From the NCBI GenBank assembly GCA_902388545.1, contig CABMPS010000092.1, positions 1 through 7,392 on the forward strand: DNA of 7,392 bases. Reading direction: 5' to 3'. The position numbers and the translations under genes were made by a program. Shown here in pieces: positions 6,334-7,392 of the stretch. Positions within the stretch are counted from its first letter, which is position 1, and the number at the start of each line of letters is the position of its first letter. Below the pieces are notes generated by a model. That model saw only the letters and a program-made list of their open reading frames with translations. It searched no databases and was not told the DNA's origin. The DNA is from an uncultured Collinsella sp. GTDB taxonomy: Bacteria > Actinomycetota > Coriobacteriia > Coriobacteriales > Coriobacteriaceae.

Positions 6334-6342
6334 ATTATCTCA
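6334..6342 (-). promoter_or_regulatory. Possible extended -10 promoter for the two-gene unit
   Basis: On the minus strand TGAGATAAT (6342-6334) matches an extended -10 element (TGnTATAAT, one mismatch), about 60 nt before the start of the GIY-YIG-like gene. I see no good -35, which extended -10 promoters do not need. It lies just downstream of the inverted repeat that separates this unit from the sortase unit. Confidence 0.3.
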
Positions 6343-6352
6343 CCACATGCAA

Positions 6353-6384
6353 GACCCCTTGCCGAGATATAGCGGCAAGGGGTC
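6353..6384. terminator. Perfect 12-bp inverted repeat, probable terminator
   Basis: GACCCCTTGCCG (6353-6364) and CGGCAAGGGGTC (6373-6384) are perfect complements with an 8-nt loop AGATATAG. It stands about 40 nt after the stop of the small membrane protein and just before the possible promoter of the next unit. Neither side has a U-tract (the minus side continues TTGCATG). It therefore acts either as a poor-tail terminator, as often seen in high-GC Gram-positives, or as an operator-like palindrome. Confidence 0.6.
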
Positions 6385-6422
6385 GAAGGGCCATATTCGG
6401 TTGTAGTTTCGATCTGCAAGTC

Positions 6423-6518
6423 CTAGTCTCGGTCGTCGTCGCCGGCTGCGCAGCAGGCGTAGGCCGTGAGCGTGAGGAGCCCCATGAGGAGCCCTATTCC
6501 GAAGGGCGCGAATCCCAT
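6423..6518 (-). CDS. 31-residue single-helix membrane protein
   Basis: A very short gene supported by its translation signals. AAGGAGG (plus-strand 6526-6532) sits 7 nt before the ATG, one of the strongest ribosome binding sites in the window. It overlaps the last 25 nt of the sortase gene in another frame, implying translational coupling. The product begins MGFAPFGIGLLMGLLTLTAY, one hydrophobic helix, then two Cys and an acidic DDDRD tail. It has no recognisable family. It could be a sortase-associated or element-encoded membrane peptide. The paired Cys near the membrane face is notable. Confidence 0.6.
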   Translation of the reverse strand: MGFAPFGIGLLMGLLTLTAYACCAAGDDDRD

Positions 6519-7225
6519 GTTTCCACCTCCTTCGCGTAGACCACGGTGCGGGAGTTGCTCGTCTGGTAGCTGCACGTCACGAAGGCCCAGGCATGCGCGA
6601 TGTCCGCCGAATCTTCCAGGACGACCTCGCACTGGGACAATTTGTCCCCGAGGTAGGCGTCGAGCTCCGCAGCGCCGGCGAAGTTGGTCCGCTTGCCCTC
6701 TGAGCTCGCGTCGACCACGTCAGCCGCGAAGACCTCGAGCTCGATCGCATTCTCGCGGGTGTAGACCCGGATGGTGCGGTGCCCCTCGGCGAAACCGCGC
6801 GACGAGTATTGCGCGAGCGGCGCGAACATAGTGCCGTCGGACATGTGGTGCCCGTAGACGATGACGAGCGGGCTCTCGGCGCCCTGCGCGCACCCGGCGT
6901 CGATGTAGGGAGCGCCCCACGCTGATCTTTCGCCGCCGGCGTCGTGCGTGAGGTAGAAGTCGGGCGATTCGGGCCGGCCCTGGACGATCGGGTAGTCGAC
7001 GGTCGTGCCCGGCACGCGCACCCAAGCGACGACGGAGGCGGGAAGGGCGTCCCAGTCGATGCCGCCTCCCGTCTCTTGAGCCTCCATTGCCGCATCCTTT
7101 TCCGCAGCAGGCGCCTCGTGCACCCCGTACGGGTTCCTCTCGGGCAGCGGCAGGACGGCGAGCGCCGCCAGCGCCAGCAACGCCACGGCAATGGCGAGTG
7201 CCGTGGCGGCTTTCCCTTTGTTCAT
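6494..7225 (-). CDS. srtB: Class B sortase
   Basis: A 243-residue cysteine transpeptidase that attaches surface proteins to the peptidoglycan cross-bridge. It is anchored by an N-terminal helix (about residues 6-26) with the catalytic domain outside. Class B features are present: IDWDALPASVVAWVRVPGTTVDYPIVQ, FYLTHD, WGAPYID, LVIVYGHHM with catalytic His126, FVTCSYQ with nucleophile Cys218, and SNSRTVV with Arg226. All three catalytic residues are intact and the length is normal. The ATG at 7225 follows GGGGGAGGAC, a strong but closely spaced site that can be sequestered by a leader hairpin. The gene lies downstream of a membrane-anchored surface protein and overlaps a tiny membrane-protein gene. 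Sortase B genes in this setting are common in integrative and conjugative elements. The recognised sorting motif is not visible because the substrate's anchor region lies beyond the window. Confidence 0.93.
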   Translation of the reverse strand: MNKGKAATALAIAVALLALAALAVLPLPERNPYGVHEAPAAEKDAAMEAQETGGGIDWDALPASVVAWVRVPGTTVDYPIVQGRPESPDFYLTHDAGGERSAWGAPYIDAGCAQGAESPLVIVYGHHMSDGTMFAPLAQYSSRGFAEGHRTIRVYTRENAIELEVFAADVVDASSEGKRTNFAGAAELDAYLGDKLSQCEVVLEDSADIAHAWAFVTCSYQTSNSRTVVYAKEVETWDSRPSE

Positions 7226-7227
7226 GT

Positions 7228-7274
7228 CCTCCCCCGTTCGCAGGGGAGGCCCCGGGCGGGCGCCCAGGGCCTCC
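7228..7274 (-). promoter_or_regulatory. Two competing hairpins in the sortase leader
   Basis: In the transcript, GGAGGCCC (7274-7267) pairs perfectly with GGGCCTCC (7252-7245), forming an 8-bp GC stem with a further self-complementary loop (GGGCGCCC). The following CCTCCCC (7249-7243) is a perfect complement of GGGGAGG (7234-7228), which is the sortase Shine-Dalgarno. The two stems share 7245-7249 and cannot both form, so the first would free the ribosome binding site and the second would hide it. This could set sortase yield relative to the upstream surface protein. Confidence 0.45.
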
Positions 7275-7297
7275 GGTTCGGTATCGATGCGGCGCCG

Positions 7298-7392
7298 CTA
7301 CTCTTCCGGCTCTTCGGCAGGCTCTTCGGCTGCCGCGTCCTTGCTTGCGCCGGCCGTCTTGCGCTTGCGGTACGCGAGCACTCCGCCCGCGC
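7298..7392 (-). CDS. C-terminus of membrane-anchored surface protein, partial
   Basis: Only the last 31 codons are inside the window; the gene continues past position 7392. The visible end reads AGGVLAYRKRK, the end of a membrane helix followed by a basic cluster, as in cell-wall sorting signals and other C-terminal anchors. It then has a further 19 residues rich in Ala, Glu and Pro (AAAEEPAEEPEE). Classical sorting signals usually stop within a few residues of the basic cluster, so this long acidic tail is unusual. Its position 72 nt upstream of sortase B makes it the likely substrate or a co-expressed partner. The LPXTG- or NPXTN-type motif that would prove this lies outside. Confidence 0.65.
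   Translation of the reverse strand, partial: AGGVLAYRKRKTAGASKDAAAEEPAEEPEE

Noticed and set aside
1..7392. CRISPR array, tRNA or rRNA genes
   Set aside because: I saw no regularly spaced direct repeats and no cloverleaf or rRNA-like sequence on either strand.

Overview
The window looks like accessory DNA from a high-GC Gram-positive bacterium. I favour a gut-type Coriobacteriia actinobacterium, on codon use, the sortase/surface-protein locus and the mosaic of mobile genes; this is an inference, not a measured assignment. All confident genes except the transposase at the left edge lie on the minus strand, so the region reads right to left.

Right end (about 7392 to 6423): the C-terminal tail of a membrane-anchored surface protein, a structured leader with two mutually exclusive hairpins, a class B sortase, and a 31-residue one-helix membrane protein whose start overlaps the sortase stop and which has a near-perfect Shine-Dalgarno. 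This resembles surface-protein/sortase B modules of integrative or conjugative elements. A perfect 12-bp inverted repeat (6353-6384) closes the unit.

Middle (6273 to about 4623): a two-gene operon of unrecognised function. The first protein has a helical N-terminus and a C-terminal domain that looks like a diverged GIY-YIG fold. The second begins 11 nt later and is a predominantly helical protein split by a -1 frameshift in an A4 run. The pair is a candidate undescribed module.

Left-centre (4448 to 1262): a macrolide-resistance operon made of a Mef(A)-like MFS efflux gene and an Msr(D)-like ABC-F ribosomal protection gene. Upstream of mef the sequence shows a complete ribosome-mediated attenuator: a promoter (TTGACA, 18-nt spacer, TAATAT), a strong Shine-Dalgarno, an 11-codon leader peptide whose stop abuts the hairpins, an antiterminator stem, and a competing terminator followed by U5. 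The 261-nt mef-msr gap also contains two long-range stems. The likely logic is that a macrolide stalls the leader ribosome, the antiterminator forms, and efflux plus ribosome protection are expressed.

Left end (1233 to 1): a small unrecognised gene follows msr(D) at close spacing and runs head-on into the 3' end of an IS1595-type transposase gene. Its last codons overlap the transposase, which suggests the insertion truncated it. The transposase is cut by the window edge.
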